Source: an uncultured Gardnerella sp.
GTDB taxonomy: Bacteria > Actinomycetota > Actinomycetes > Actinomycetales > Bifidobacteriaceae
Length of the DNA: 5,641 nt
NCBI GenBank assembly: GCA_947088155.1
Contig: CAMUFL010000022.1
Coordinates: 1-5,641 of the forward strand
Direction: 5' to 3'
In this document: positions 1 through 5,488 of the stretch, in pieces
Layout of the letters: each line of letters starts with the position of its first letter
How positions within the stretch are numbered: position 1 is the first letter of the stretch
Notes under the pieces: model-generated
Databases searched by the model: none
The model's input: the letters and a program-made list of their open reading frames with translations, nothing else
What the model was told of the DNA's origin: nothing
Position numbers and translations under genes: made by a program

Positions 1-23
1 GACGATATGATTAAGTAAAAAGG

Positions 24-53
24 GATATGTGTCCAGAAAAAGGGGTACATATC
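24..53. terminator. Hairpin, possible terminator for leftward transcription
   Basis: Arms 24-34 and 43-53 (core GATATGT / ACATATC, extended by CC / GG) enclose an 8-nt A-rich loop. Read on the plus strand the stem is 11 bp including two G-U wobbles, but no T-run follows it. Read on the minus strand the two wobbles become A-C mismatches, yet the arm is followed at once by CC and five T (complement of 17-21), the layout of an intrinsic terminator. It lies about 215 bp past the stop of the leftward permease gene and could end that transcript or one entering from outside the window. The fold is seen; the terminator role is inferred. Confidence 0.35.
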
Positions 54-260
54 AGCCAATTGATGAAACATTTGCCGGAAAATTACAGGGCGTTTGTCGC
101 TGCTTTTGGGTTTGGAGTGGAACATTTGCGGGAAATTACCCGGCGTTTGTAGCTACATCAGCTGGTTTGTTGAACATTTGCCGTGTATTTTCCTGGGTTT
201 TGTCGCTGGATTAGCCAATTTATGAAACATTTGCCGGTGAATTATATAGCGGCAGAAAGC
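54..260. repeat. Degenerate tandem array, period about 53 bp
   Basis: The core AACATTTGC recurs at 67, 121, 173 and 226, giving steps of 54, 52 and 53 bp. Units also share GCGTTTGT or GTTTTGT followed by a GCT-type block (about 91, 144, 197). The two ends of the array are nearly identical: 54-78 and 213-237 match at 24 of 25 bases and lie 159 bp apart, three unit lengths. Unit 2 contains CGGG-AAATTA-CCCG (129-142), a small stem. Nothing in bases 1-268 looks like a gene: the only open frame (29-214, GTG start, no ribosome-binding site) simply translates the repeats. Confidence 0.7.
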
Positions 261-268
261 GCGCGCAA

Positions 269-1210
269 CTAGCCCAAGATTGCAGCGATTACGGCTATAC
301 AAATCGGGCTGGTAACCGTAGAAAATAGTATGCCGTCACGTGCAAAACTTAAGCCAACGCTGTAGCGAGCCGCGTAATTGTAAACGTTCTGGCCTGTCGG
401 AAGCGCCGCAAGCACAACGCACGCGTACAAAGTCGCCCCACGAAAACCCATCACAAAGTAAGCCAGCAAAAACGCAATAATTGGCATAATCAAATTTTTC
501 AGCACCGCAACCGTCGCAATCGCAGCACGATTAGAATCCTTCTGCAACGGCCTGCTGCCGTAAAGCGACATGCCGAAAGCCATCAAAATCATAGGAACCG
601 CAGAATCACCAATCATTTTAATCGGATCATACAAAAAATTCGGCACAGGAAAATAGCCAACTTTAGCCGAAATTGCAGAAATAATAATTCCACCAAGAGA
701 TCCAATTAAAAGCGGCTGCTTCAAAGGCTGCTGAGCAATACGCTTGAGCGAGCATTTGCCGGTAGTCGTAATATCGAGAACCGTCAAACCAATCGGCGTA
801 AACACAGCCTGCTGCATCACCAAAATCGGTGCTACAAGCGCAGGATTTCCAAGAATATAAGTTGCAACCGGCAAGCCAATATTGTTGGAATTTAAGTAAA
901 GCGAATTAAGAGCGCCAATTGTGCAATCGGCTGCAGGAAGGTGGAAAAACATACGGTTCAGTAATACGAACGCAACTCCAACAATCATCGCCGAAAAGAA
1001 CGCAACAAAAATTGAGGAATGAAAAATCTCAAAAATAGGCTCTTTAGAAAGAATTGCGAACATTAGGCAAGGGCTTGAAACGAAGAAACTTACGCGATTT
1101 AGCACCATCTGCGCTTGAGAGCCGCCGATGCGAAGGCGAGCGGTAATGTATCCGGCAAGAATCACAATGCCGATTACGCAAAAGCCTTGCATAGCGCTGA
1201 TTAAGCCCAT
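269..1210 (-). CDS. AEC (auxin efflux carrier) family permease
   Basis: Complete 313-residue integral membrane protein, near the usual length for bacterial AEC permeases. About ten hydrophobic segments can be picked out by eye: roughly residues 4-24, 35-55, 65-87, 96-120, 123-147, 165-181, 198-217, 228-253, 256-276 and 290-311. Family-typical features are the broken helix with NSNNIGLPV (107-115), the QQAVFTPIG stretch (133-141) and ALPTGQNVYNYAARY (269-283) before the last helix. The start is ATG with AGGAGG 6 nt upstream. Characterised bacterial relatives move malate, malonate or other small carboxylates; the substrate here cannot be read from sequence. It is transcribed divergently from rne, apparently as a single gene, with a -10/-35 candidate about 85 bp upstream. 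No frameshift or missing helix is seen. Family call is firm, substrate unknown. Confidence 0.9.
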   Translation of the reverse strand: MGLISAMQGFCVIGIVILAGYITARLRIGGSQAQMVLNRVSFFVSSPCLMFAILSKEPIFEIFHSSIFVAFFSAMIVGVAFVLLNRMFFHLPAADCTIGALNSLYLNSNNIGLPVATYILGNPALVAPILVMQQAVFTPIGLTVLDITTTGKCSLKRIAQQPLKQPLLIGSLGGIIISAISAKVGYFPVPNFLYDPIKMIGDSAVPMILMAFGMSLYGSRPLQKDSNRAAIATVAVLKNLIMPIIAFLLAYFVMGFRGATLYACVVLAALPTGQNVYNYAARYSVGLSFARDGILFSTVTSPICIAVIAAILG

Positions 1211-1216
1211 TTCGTG

Positions 1217-1222
1217 CCTCCT
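1217..1222 (-). promoter_or_regulatory. Ribosome-binding site of the AEC permease
   Basis: Minus-strand AGGAGG, a perfect anti-Shine-Dalgarno match, lies 6 nt before the ATG at 1210. This fixes the permease start. Confidence 0.9.
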
Positions 1223-1245
1223 AAATTCGCAAATTTGCGCGCGAC

Positions 1246-1280
1246 TACTTGCGTGTGTGATTGTGCAAATTACTTGCGTG
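1246..1280. repeat. TACTTGCGTG direct repeat in the permease leader
   Basis: TACTTGCGTG occurs exactly at 1246-1255 and 1271-1280, 25 bp apart (about 2.4 helical turns), between the permease promoter candidate and its ribosome-binding site. Both copies resemble the CTTTACGTGCGTG core of the 52-bp array at 1338. They may be degenerate members of the same repeat family or a pair of regulator sites; the sequence does not decide. Confidence 0.5.
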
Positions 1281-1293
1281 CGCTCATGGTGTA

Positions 1294-1322
1294 ACTATAG
1301 GAGCGTTACGTAACTTTTTGAA
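1294..1322 (-). promoter_or_regulatory. Promoter candidate for the AEC permease
   Basis: On the minus strand, -35 TTCAAA (1322-1317, 4 of 6 to consensus) and -10 TATAGT (1299-1294, 5 of 6) are separated by exactly 17 bp. Transcription would start near 1287, giving a leader of about 77 nt before the ATG. The spacer contains a perfect 10-bp palindrome, a plausible operator. Prediction from consensus only. Confidence 0.5.
1305..1314. promoter_or_regulatory. GTTACGTAAC palindrome in the promoter spacer
   Basis: Perfect 10-bp palindrome lying wholly between the -10 and -35 hexamers of the predicted permease promoter, a position where a bound regulator would block RNA polymerase. The symmetry does not continue outward (C1304 opposite T1315). 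No regulator gene is in the window. Confidence 0.4.
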
Positions 1323-1337
1323 GTAGAGGCGACAATT

Positions 1338-1470
1338 ACTTTACGTGCGTGTGTAGGAAATGTTGGGATTTTGCGGAAAGGCGATTAAAACTTTACGTGC
1401 GTGTGTAGGAAATGTCGGAATTTTGCTGAAAAGTGACAGAAACTTTACAGAGTTGTATAGAAAATAACGG
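1338..1470. repeat. 52-bp tandem array, about 2.5 copies
   Basis: Units begin with ACTTTAC at 1338, 1390 and 1442, exactly 52 bp apart. Units 1 and 2 are nearly identical over CTTTACGTGCGTGTGTAGG and the following AAATGTYGG, then diverge in their second halves. Unit 3 is degenerate: ACTTTAC is kept, the next 22 bases match at about 13, and the array then ends. It fills the middle of the permease-rne intergenic region. The minus-strand open frames over it merely repeat the translation of the units. Confidence 0.8.
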
Positions 1471-1483
1471 ATGTGCGCTGGGA

Positions 1484-1555
1484 GGTGACTTTCGTAGCGT
1501 AATTGGAAGTGACTTTCGAAGCGGAGCGGAAGGTGACTTTCGGAGCTGAATATTT
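1484..1555. repeat. 24-bp tandem repeats, three copies
   Basis: The 15-bp core RGTGACTTTCGNAGC is present at 1484-1498, 1508-1522 and 1532-1546, spaced exactly 24 bp. The variable parts of the units (9 bp) differ. The array ends at the TTGACT that could serve as the rne -35. Exact phasing plus a conserved core with variable linkers fits either a recent tandem duplication or an array of protein-binding sites. A 24-bp period puts successive cores on nearly, but not exactly, the same DNA face. Confidence 0.8.
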
Positions 1556-1582
1556 GACTCGGCAGTATGGCATACTTAAGAA
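1554..1582 (+). promoter_or_regulatory. Weak promoter candidate for rne
   Basis: TTGACT (1554-1559, 5 of 6 to the -35 consensus) is followed after 17 bp by TAAGAA (1577-1582), a poor -10 (3 of 6). CATACT at 1571-1576 is a better -10 match but only 11 bp away. The -35 directly abuts the 24-bp repeats. Transcription from here would give an rne leader of about 110-170 nt depending on the start codon used. Confidence 0.25.
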
Positions 1583-1583
1583 C

Positions 1584-1645
1584 GGTGGCACTGCAAGCCG
1601 CCATGCAATTGATGGCGTCGATCCCCTCGTGAGCGTGATCCGAGG
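1584..1645 (+). promoter_or_regulatory. Foldable 5' leader of rne with two competing hairpins
   Basis: Three stems are visible. Hairpin A: GGTGGC (1584-1589) with GCCGCC (1597-1602), 6 bp with one G-U and a 7-nt loop. Hairpin B: CGCCAT (1599-1604) with ATGGCG (1612-1617), 6 bp with a 7-nt loop. A and B share 1599-1602, so they cannot form together. Hairpin C: CCTCG (1625-1629) with CGAGG (1641-1645). E. coli rne is known to be autoregulated through hairpins in its long 5' UTR; a similar role here is inference by analogy, not homology. Confidence 0.35.
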
Positions 1646-1677
1646 CTGGCGTCCGCCGTCGCGCAACTAGACTTTGT

Positions 1678-1683
1678 AAGGAG
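1678..1683 (+). promoter_or_regulatory. AAGGAG, orphan Shine-Dalgarno ahead of rne
   Basis: A good Shine-Dalgarno hexamer, but no start codon lies within normal spacing: ATG 1702 is 18 nt away and GTG 1704 is 20 nt away. It either serves one of these at poor spacing, is brought closer by RNA folding, or is fortuitous. Confidence 0.3.
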
Positions 1684-1703
1684 CTTTGGGGTAGCTCGCT
1701 TAT

Positions 1704-4700
1704 GTGCGTGTTCATCTTGAGGCTAGGAAATGCGAGGCGATGCAGCGCTTCGTGAGGAGCATAGTGCCCAGAGTAATAAGAGAAAGCTTCAACGAATCTG
1801 AAGCTGAAAATAGTAAAGCTGCGTCTAAAGACGTTTCTGAAGCTGCTAAAAACGCAAGTGAGCGTGCTGCTGAAGCTGCTAAAAACGCGAATTCGGAAGC
1901 AAATTCAAACGCAAGTAGCGCAAGTAGCGCAAGTAGCGCAAGTAGCGCAAGTAATGCAAATGGCGCAGATAAAGATGCGTCGTCAGCAAATTCGCCGGAT
2001 TCTTCTGCAACTGTTGTTCGTCGTCGACGTGGTCGTCGCGTAACGCGTGGTGCTGGAGCGGCCGGAGAGGCTATGGAATTAAAGGTTGAAGATTTGCACA
2101 AGGATGGGCCGCACGCTGTTCCGACTCGCACAATCACTTCTTTGCTGTTCCAGGAGCCTGTGATTCCTGTGCACGTGAAGAATCGTGATGATGATGAGGA
2201 TTCGCGTTCGCGTGGTGATTCGCGTGGGGATTCGCGGAATAGTAAGCGCGGTGAGGGAGCCGTAGCTAATTCATCAGATTCTTCTGATTATTCTGACGAT
2301 TACTCTATGGGCGATTCGTTTGACGATTTGCGCGACGATTTGCGCGGAGAAACGCGAAATCGCAGAAGCGATCGCAATAGCCGAAGCGACAAAAACGATC
2401 GCAACAATCGCAAAAACCGCGATGAGCGAGGCGGCCGTAATAATCGTAATAGTCGAGACGAAGGCAGCAATCGCAGCAATAGCAGCGAACGCAATAATCG
2501 TAATTCTCGCAATGATACTCGCGAAAATGAGCTTGATGATACTCGCGAAACAATTAGAGAATCAGCTCGCGAAACAAGCGGTTCTGTATCTCGTAGATCT
2601 GATCGTGACGCAAATAATAGAGAAACGCGAAATTCCCGCGATTTGCGTAACTCTCGTGATTCTCGTGATTCCCGCGATTCTCGTGATTCTCGTGATTCCC
2701 GCGATTTGCGTGATTCTCGTGATTTCGAAGTAGAAGACGATTTCGACATCCAAGATATTCGTGAAGATTCTCCTCGTAAACAACAGCGTTCTCGCAGGTC
2801 TCGTCGACTAAATGCGGTTGAGCGTAGGGCCGCTGCGGAAGTTGAGCAGATTGAAGAAGATCTTGCGTATGACGATATTGTTTATGCCCCGATTGATACG
2901 AGGATTGACGAAACGCTTGATGTCAGCGATATATTGGCTTCCGACAATGCTGATCGCAGATCTCGCCGCAGAGGATCTTTAGATAGTGCGATTGATGAAG
3001 ATGATGACGAAGGAATGATGACGCGTCGCCGTCGTCGCCGTCGCTCTTCCAGCGAAAATCGTGACGCAAATCGTGACGCAAATCGTGACGCAAATCGTGA
3101 CGCAAGCCGCGATTCAAGCCGCGACACAAGTCGTAGGGCTGGCCGCAACGCAAGTCGTAACGCGAATTTTGACGACAATCTTGACGATAATTTTAATAAC
3201 AAAATTGACGACAAACTTGACGCAGTTTCTCCGGAAGATTGCGATTTAATTCCAGATCCAGACGAGCTTCGTGCGCAGGATGAGGAAGAAACGCTGTATA
3301 CGCGTCGCCGTCGTCGCCGTCGTTCTAAGTCTTTTGACGATACGCAATCTGCATCCAACTCAGCGTTGTCTATGTCGCGGTCGTCTATGTCGCGGTCGTC
3401 GGCATCTTCGGCTTCGTCTGCGTTTGCATCCGGAGCAGAGCAATCGTTGCAAAACGATTTAAGCGACACTTCGGACGACTTATCTTCTCGCCGCTCACGC
3501 AAGCAGCAATATATCGACGAAATTACGGATATTGAAGGCTCTACAAGGCTTGAAGCGAAACGTCAGCGCCGCCGCGATAATCGTCGCGAGCGCAGTCGCC
3601 AAAACCTAATTATGGAGCAGGATTTCCTCGCTCGCCGCGAAAACGTTGAGCGCCTGATGGTTGTTCGTGAGCGCGATCGCCACACGCAAATCTCCGTAAT
3701 CGAGGACAATATTCTCGTTGAGCATTACGTTTCCGATATTCAAGAAGTTGCAACTGTTGGCAATATTTATCTTGGTCGAATTCAAAACGTGTTGCCAAGT
3801 ATGGAAGCTGCGTTCGTTGACATTGGTCAGGCTCGAAATGGTGTGCTTTACGCGGGCGAAGTCAATTGGGATATGGCGCGTCTTGAAGGCCAGCCTCGCA
3901 GAATTGAGCTTGCTTTTAAGTCGGGCGATCCTGTGCTTGTGCAGGTTACTAAAGATCCGATTGGCCACAAGGGTGCGCGTTTGACTTCGCAGGTAACTCT
4001 TGCTGGGCGTTTCCTTGTGCTGGTACCTTCCGGAGGTATGACCGGTGTGAGCCGTAAGCTTTCTGACTCTGAGCGCTCGCGTTTGCGTGGTATCGTGTCC
4101 AAGATTGCGCCAAAAGATATGGGCGTGATTATTCGTACTGCTGCTGACGGCGCTAGTGAGGAAGCAATCCAAAAGGATTTGGAGTCGCTTACCAAGCAGT
4201 GGGAGCGCATTGAATCTAAGCGCCAGGAGTACTTGCACGGTAAGCGTCCGAAGCTGCTTCAAGGTGAACCGGATGTGGCTATTCGTGTTGTGCGCGACAT
4301 TTTCAACGATGACTTCCAGAAGCTTATTGTTGAAGGTGAGGGAGTGTATCATCGCATTGACGAGTACCTTGAGATGATGGCTCCGGATTTGCGAAGTAAG
4401 ATCGAATATTGGGATCCAGCTGATCATGAAGGCAAGGATGTGTTCGATAAGTGGCAGATTGACAGCCAGCTTCGTAAGGGCATGGAGCGTCAGGTTTATT
4501 TGCCGGCTGGCGGTTCGATTGTGATTGATCGCACGGAAGCAATGACGACTATTGACGTGAATACGGGCCGATTTATTGGACGCGGTAAGTCTTTGGAAGA
4601 AACGGTTACGCGCTGTAATTTGGAGGCTTCCGAGGAGATTGCGCGACAGTTGCGTTTGCGCGATATTGGCGGCATGGTCATGATTGATTACGTTGATATG

Positions 4701-5465
4701 GTTATGCCTGCGAATCGCGATTTGGTTTTGCGTAGGTTGCTTGAGTGTTTGGCGCGCGATAGGACGAAGCATCAGGTTGCTGAAGTGACTTCGCTTGGTC
4801 TTGTGCAAATGACGCGTAAGCGCGTTGGACAGGGCTTGGTTGAAGCGTTTTCCGAGGAGTGCCCAATGTGCAAGGGTCGCGGCTTTATTTTGCACGATGA
4901 GCCGACTGTTTCTTCTGAATACGCGGATCCTTATGCGCTTAAAGGTGGCGATCCGTTTGTTAAGACAAATAAGTATGGTCACGGTAGCGCAACGGAGCAG
5001 CCTGCGCCGGTGAAGCAACAGGGTTCGAGTGCGGATGTGCGTGCTAAGTTGGCGCGTATTGCTGCGGCTTCTGCGATTACTGATTCTTCGCATAAATCCG
5101 ATGAAACGGTTTTTGGCACGGAATTTGCAGATAATCTTGCTGATACGGATGTTTCTAAGGGTTTTGTGGAAAGTGCTGAGCATGCGGAAGGTGTAGAATC
5201 TGCTGAAAATGTGGAAACTACTGAAAGTGTAGAATCTGCTGAAACTGCAGAAGCTGTAGAAAAAGTAGAATCTGCTGAAAATGTGGAAACTACTGAAACT
5301 ACAGAATCTTCTGAAACTACAGAATCTTCTGAATCTGCTGAATCTGCTGAAAATAATGCAATTAATGCAGAAAATAATACAGAATCTACGGAAGAATTTG
5401 CAGCAACTGCAGAAGAACCTACGGAAGAATCTACTGGCGAATCTTCCGAAAATTCCGCAGAATAA
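1704..5465 (+). CDS. rne: Ribonuclease E/G, actinobacterial type
   Basis: Endoribonuclease for mRNA decay and rRNA/tRNA processing. Residues are numbered from GTG 1704, the longest frame (in-frame TAG at 1692-1694). The real start may be ATG 1740 or GTG 1764, the latter 4 nt after GAGGAG (1754-1759). Layout: Ala/Ser/Asn-rich 24-100; RRRRGRR 106-112; hydrophobic LLFQEPVIPV 147-156; Asn/Arg/Asp/Ser-rich 160-340 ending in SRD repeats; Arg7 blocks 441-447 and 534-540; GSTRLEAKRQRRR 612-624; S1 domain from about 685 (NIYLGRIQNVLPSMEAAFVDIG); 5'-sensor Arg811-Thr812; TTIDVN with Asp951 and GGMVMIDYVDM with Asp995, matching E. coli Asp303 and Asp346; CPMC zinc-link Cys1053/Cys1056; acidic tail 1154-1253. 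From memory, Mycobacterium tuberculosis RNase E shares the LF-proline motif, the Arg blocks and GSTRLEAKRQRRR. At up to 1253 residues it is long for the family, all of the excess being low-complexity. The core is intact, so I infer an active enzyme. Confidence 0.97.
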   Translation: MRVHLEARKCEAMQRFVRSIVPRVIRESFNESEAENSKAASKDVSEAAKNASERAAEAAKNANSEANSNASSASSASSASSASNANGADKDASSANSPDSSATVVRRRRGRRVTRGAGAAGEAMELKVEDLHKDGPHAVPTRTITSLLFQEPVIPVHVKNRDDDEDSRSRGDSRGDSRNSKRGEGAVANSSDSSDYSDDYSMGDSFDDLRDDLRGETRNRRSDRNSRSDKNDRNNRKNRDERGGRNNRNSRDEGSNRSNSSERNNRNSRNDTRENELDDTRETIRESARETSGSVSRRSDRDANNRETRNSRDLRNSRDSRDSRDSRDSRDSRDLRDSRDFEVEDDFDIQDIREDSPRKQQRSRRSRRLNAVERRAAAEVEQIEEDLAYDDIVYAPIDTRIDETLDVSDILASDNADRRSRRRGSLDSAIDEDDDEGMMTRRRRRRRSSSENRDANRDANRDANRDASRDSSRDTSRRAGRNASRNANFDDNLDDNFNNKIDDKLDAVSPEDCDLIPDPDELRAQDEEETLYTRRRRRRRSKSFDDTQSASNSALSMSRSSMSRSSASSASSAFASGAEQSLQNDLSDTSDDLSSRRSRKQQYIDEITDIEGSTRLEAKRQRRRDNRRERSRQNLIMEQDFLARRENVERLMVVRERDRHTQISVIEDNILVEHYVSDIQEVATVGNIYLGRIQNVLPSMEAAFVDIGQARNGVLYAGEVNWDMARLEGQPRRIELAFKSGDPVLVQVTKDPIGHKGARLTSQVTLAGRFLVLVPSGGMTGVSRKLSDSERSRLRGIVSKIAPKDMGVIIRTAADGASEEAIQKDLESLTKQWERIESKRQEYLHGKRPKLLQGEPDVAIRVVRDIFNDDFQKLIVEGEGVYHRIDEYLEMMAPDLRSKIEYWDPADHEGKDVFDKWQIDSQLRKGMERQVYLPAGGSIVIDRTEAMTTIDVNTGRFIGRGKSLEETVTRCNLEASEEIARQLRLRDIGGMVMIDYVDMVMPANRDLVLRRLLECLARDRTKHQVAEVTSLGLVQMTRKRVGQGLVEAFSEECPMCKGRGFILHDEPTVSSEYADPYALKGGDPFVKTNKYGHGSATEQPAPVKQQGSSADVRAKLARIAAASAITDSSHKSDETVFGTEFADNLADTDVSKGFVESAEHAEGVESAENVETTESVESAETAEAVEKVESAENVETTETTESSETTESSESAESAENNAINAENNTESTEEFAATAEEPTEESTGESSENSAE
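1754..1759 (+). promoter_or_regulatory. GAGGAG Shine-Dalgarno inside the annotated rne 5' end
   Basis: The strongest Shine-Dalgarno near the rne start. It lies 4 nt before an in-frame GTG at 1764-1766 (codon 21 of the longest frame). Use of this site would remove 20 residues (or 8 relative to ATG 1740) from low-complexity sequence of no known function. It overlaps the TGA (1753-1755) that ends a 17-codon frame from ATG 1702, an arrangement seen in translational coupling. Confidence 0.4.
1911..1955 (+). repeat. 9-bp in-frame microsatellite-like repeat (Ala-Ser-Ser)
   Basis: GCAAGTAGC is repeated four times without error (1911-1946), then GCAAGTAAT. It encodes residues 70-84, ASS ASS ASS ASS ASN. 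As the unit is a multiple of three, slippage would change length without breaking the frame. Confidence 0.9.
2634..2723 (+). repeat. 9-bp repeats encoding a Ser-Arg-Asp tract
   Basis: Ten consecutive tripeptides, residues 311-340: SRD, LRN, six SRD, LRD, SRD. At DNA level the units are TCTCGTGAT or TCCCGCGAT, alternating enough to show repeated duplication. The resulting Arg/Asp/Ser tract is a mixed-charge segment similar in composition to eukaryotic RD/RS domains; the resemblance is compositional only. Confidence 0.9.
3021..3322 (+). repeat. Two 23-bp identical Arg7-coding blocks
   Basis: The same 23 bases, starting ACGCGTCGCC, occur at 3021-3043 and 3300-3322 (279 bp apart). Each encodes Thr followed by seven Arg (441-447 and 534-540), then Ser-rich sequence (SSS; SKS). 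Each is preceded by an acidic run (EDDDEGMM; DEEETLY). Identical choice of CGT/CGC codons in the same order suggests duplication or gene conversion. The block corresponds to the Arg-rich stretches known in other actinobacterial RNase E proteins. Confidence 0.85.
3057..3128 (+). repeat. 12-bp repeats encoding Asn-Arg-Asp-Ala
   Basis: AATCGTGACGCA is present in four perfect tandem copies (3057-3104), followed by two degenerate ones (3105-3128, SRDS and SRDT). They encode residues 452-475 just after the first Arg7 block. The perfect copies indicate recent expansion and a likely site of length variation between strains. Confidence 0.9.
5193..5298 (+). repeat. 34-bp exact direct repeat in the acidic tail of RNase E
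   Basis: The 34 bases at 5193-5226, beginning GTAGAATCTGCTGAAAATG, recur without change at 5265-5298, 72 bp downstream and in frame. They encode VESAENVETTE plus one base. Shorter GAATCTGCTGAA and ACTACAGAATCTTCTGAA units fill the surrounding sequence up to about 5350. The tail (residues 1154-1253) contains a single Lys, no Arg, and is dominated by Glu, Ser, Thr and Ala. Confidence 0.9.
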
Positions 5466-5488
5466 GTGCTTAAGTATAGGGCTTGAGT

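Noticed and set aside
29..214. 61-codon plus-strand frame at the left end
   Set aside because: GTG start without a ribosome-binding site; the peptide repeats TFAG-type units because it reads through the 53-bp array.
54..1470. CRISPR array reading of the 52-53-bp repeats
   Set aside because: Units are degenerate over their whole length, there are no constant repeats alternating with unique spacers, and no cas gene is present.
1603..1632. 9-codon frame (MQLMASIPS) in the rne leader as a leader peptide
   Set aside because: No Shine-Dalgarno, very short, no runs of a regulatory amino acid; it falls on hairpin B by coincidence.
262..1670. CGCGCAACTAG present at both 262-272 and 1660-1670 as possible attachment sites or element ends
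   Set aside because: An 11-base match twice in 5.6 kb is expected by chance, flanks do not match, and the enclosed permease shows no sign of being mobile.
1341..1715. Minus-strand frames of 124 and 73 codons in the intergenic region
   Set aside because: They translate the 52-bp and 24-bp tandem repeats (ESHLPLRF-like octapeptides), overlap each other in different frames, and show no known domain.
2882..3502. Minus-strand frame of 206 codons opposite the Arg-rich arm
   Set aside because: Ser/Arg/Asp low-complexity translation is simply the complement of the repeats in rne; no ribosome-binding site or family resemblance.
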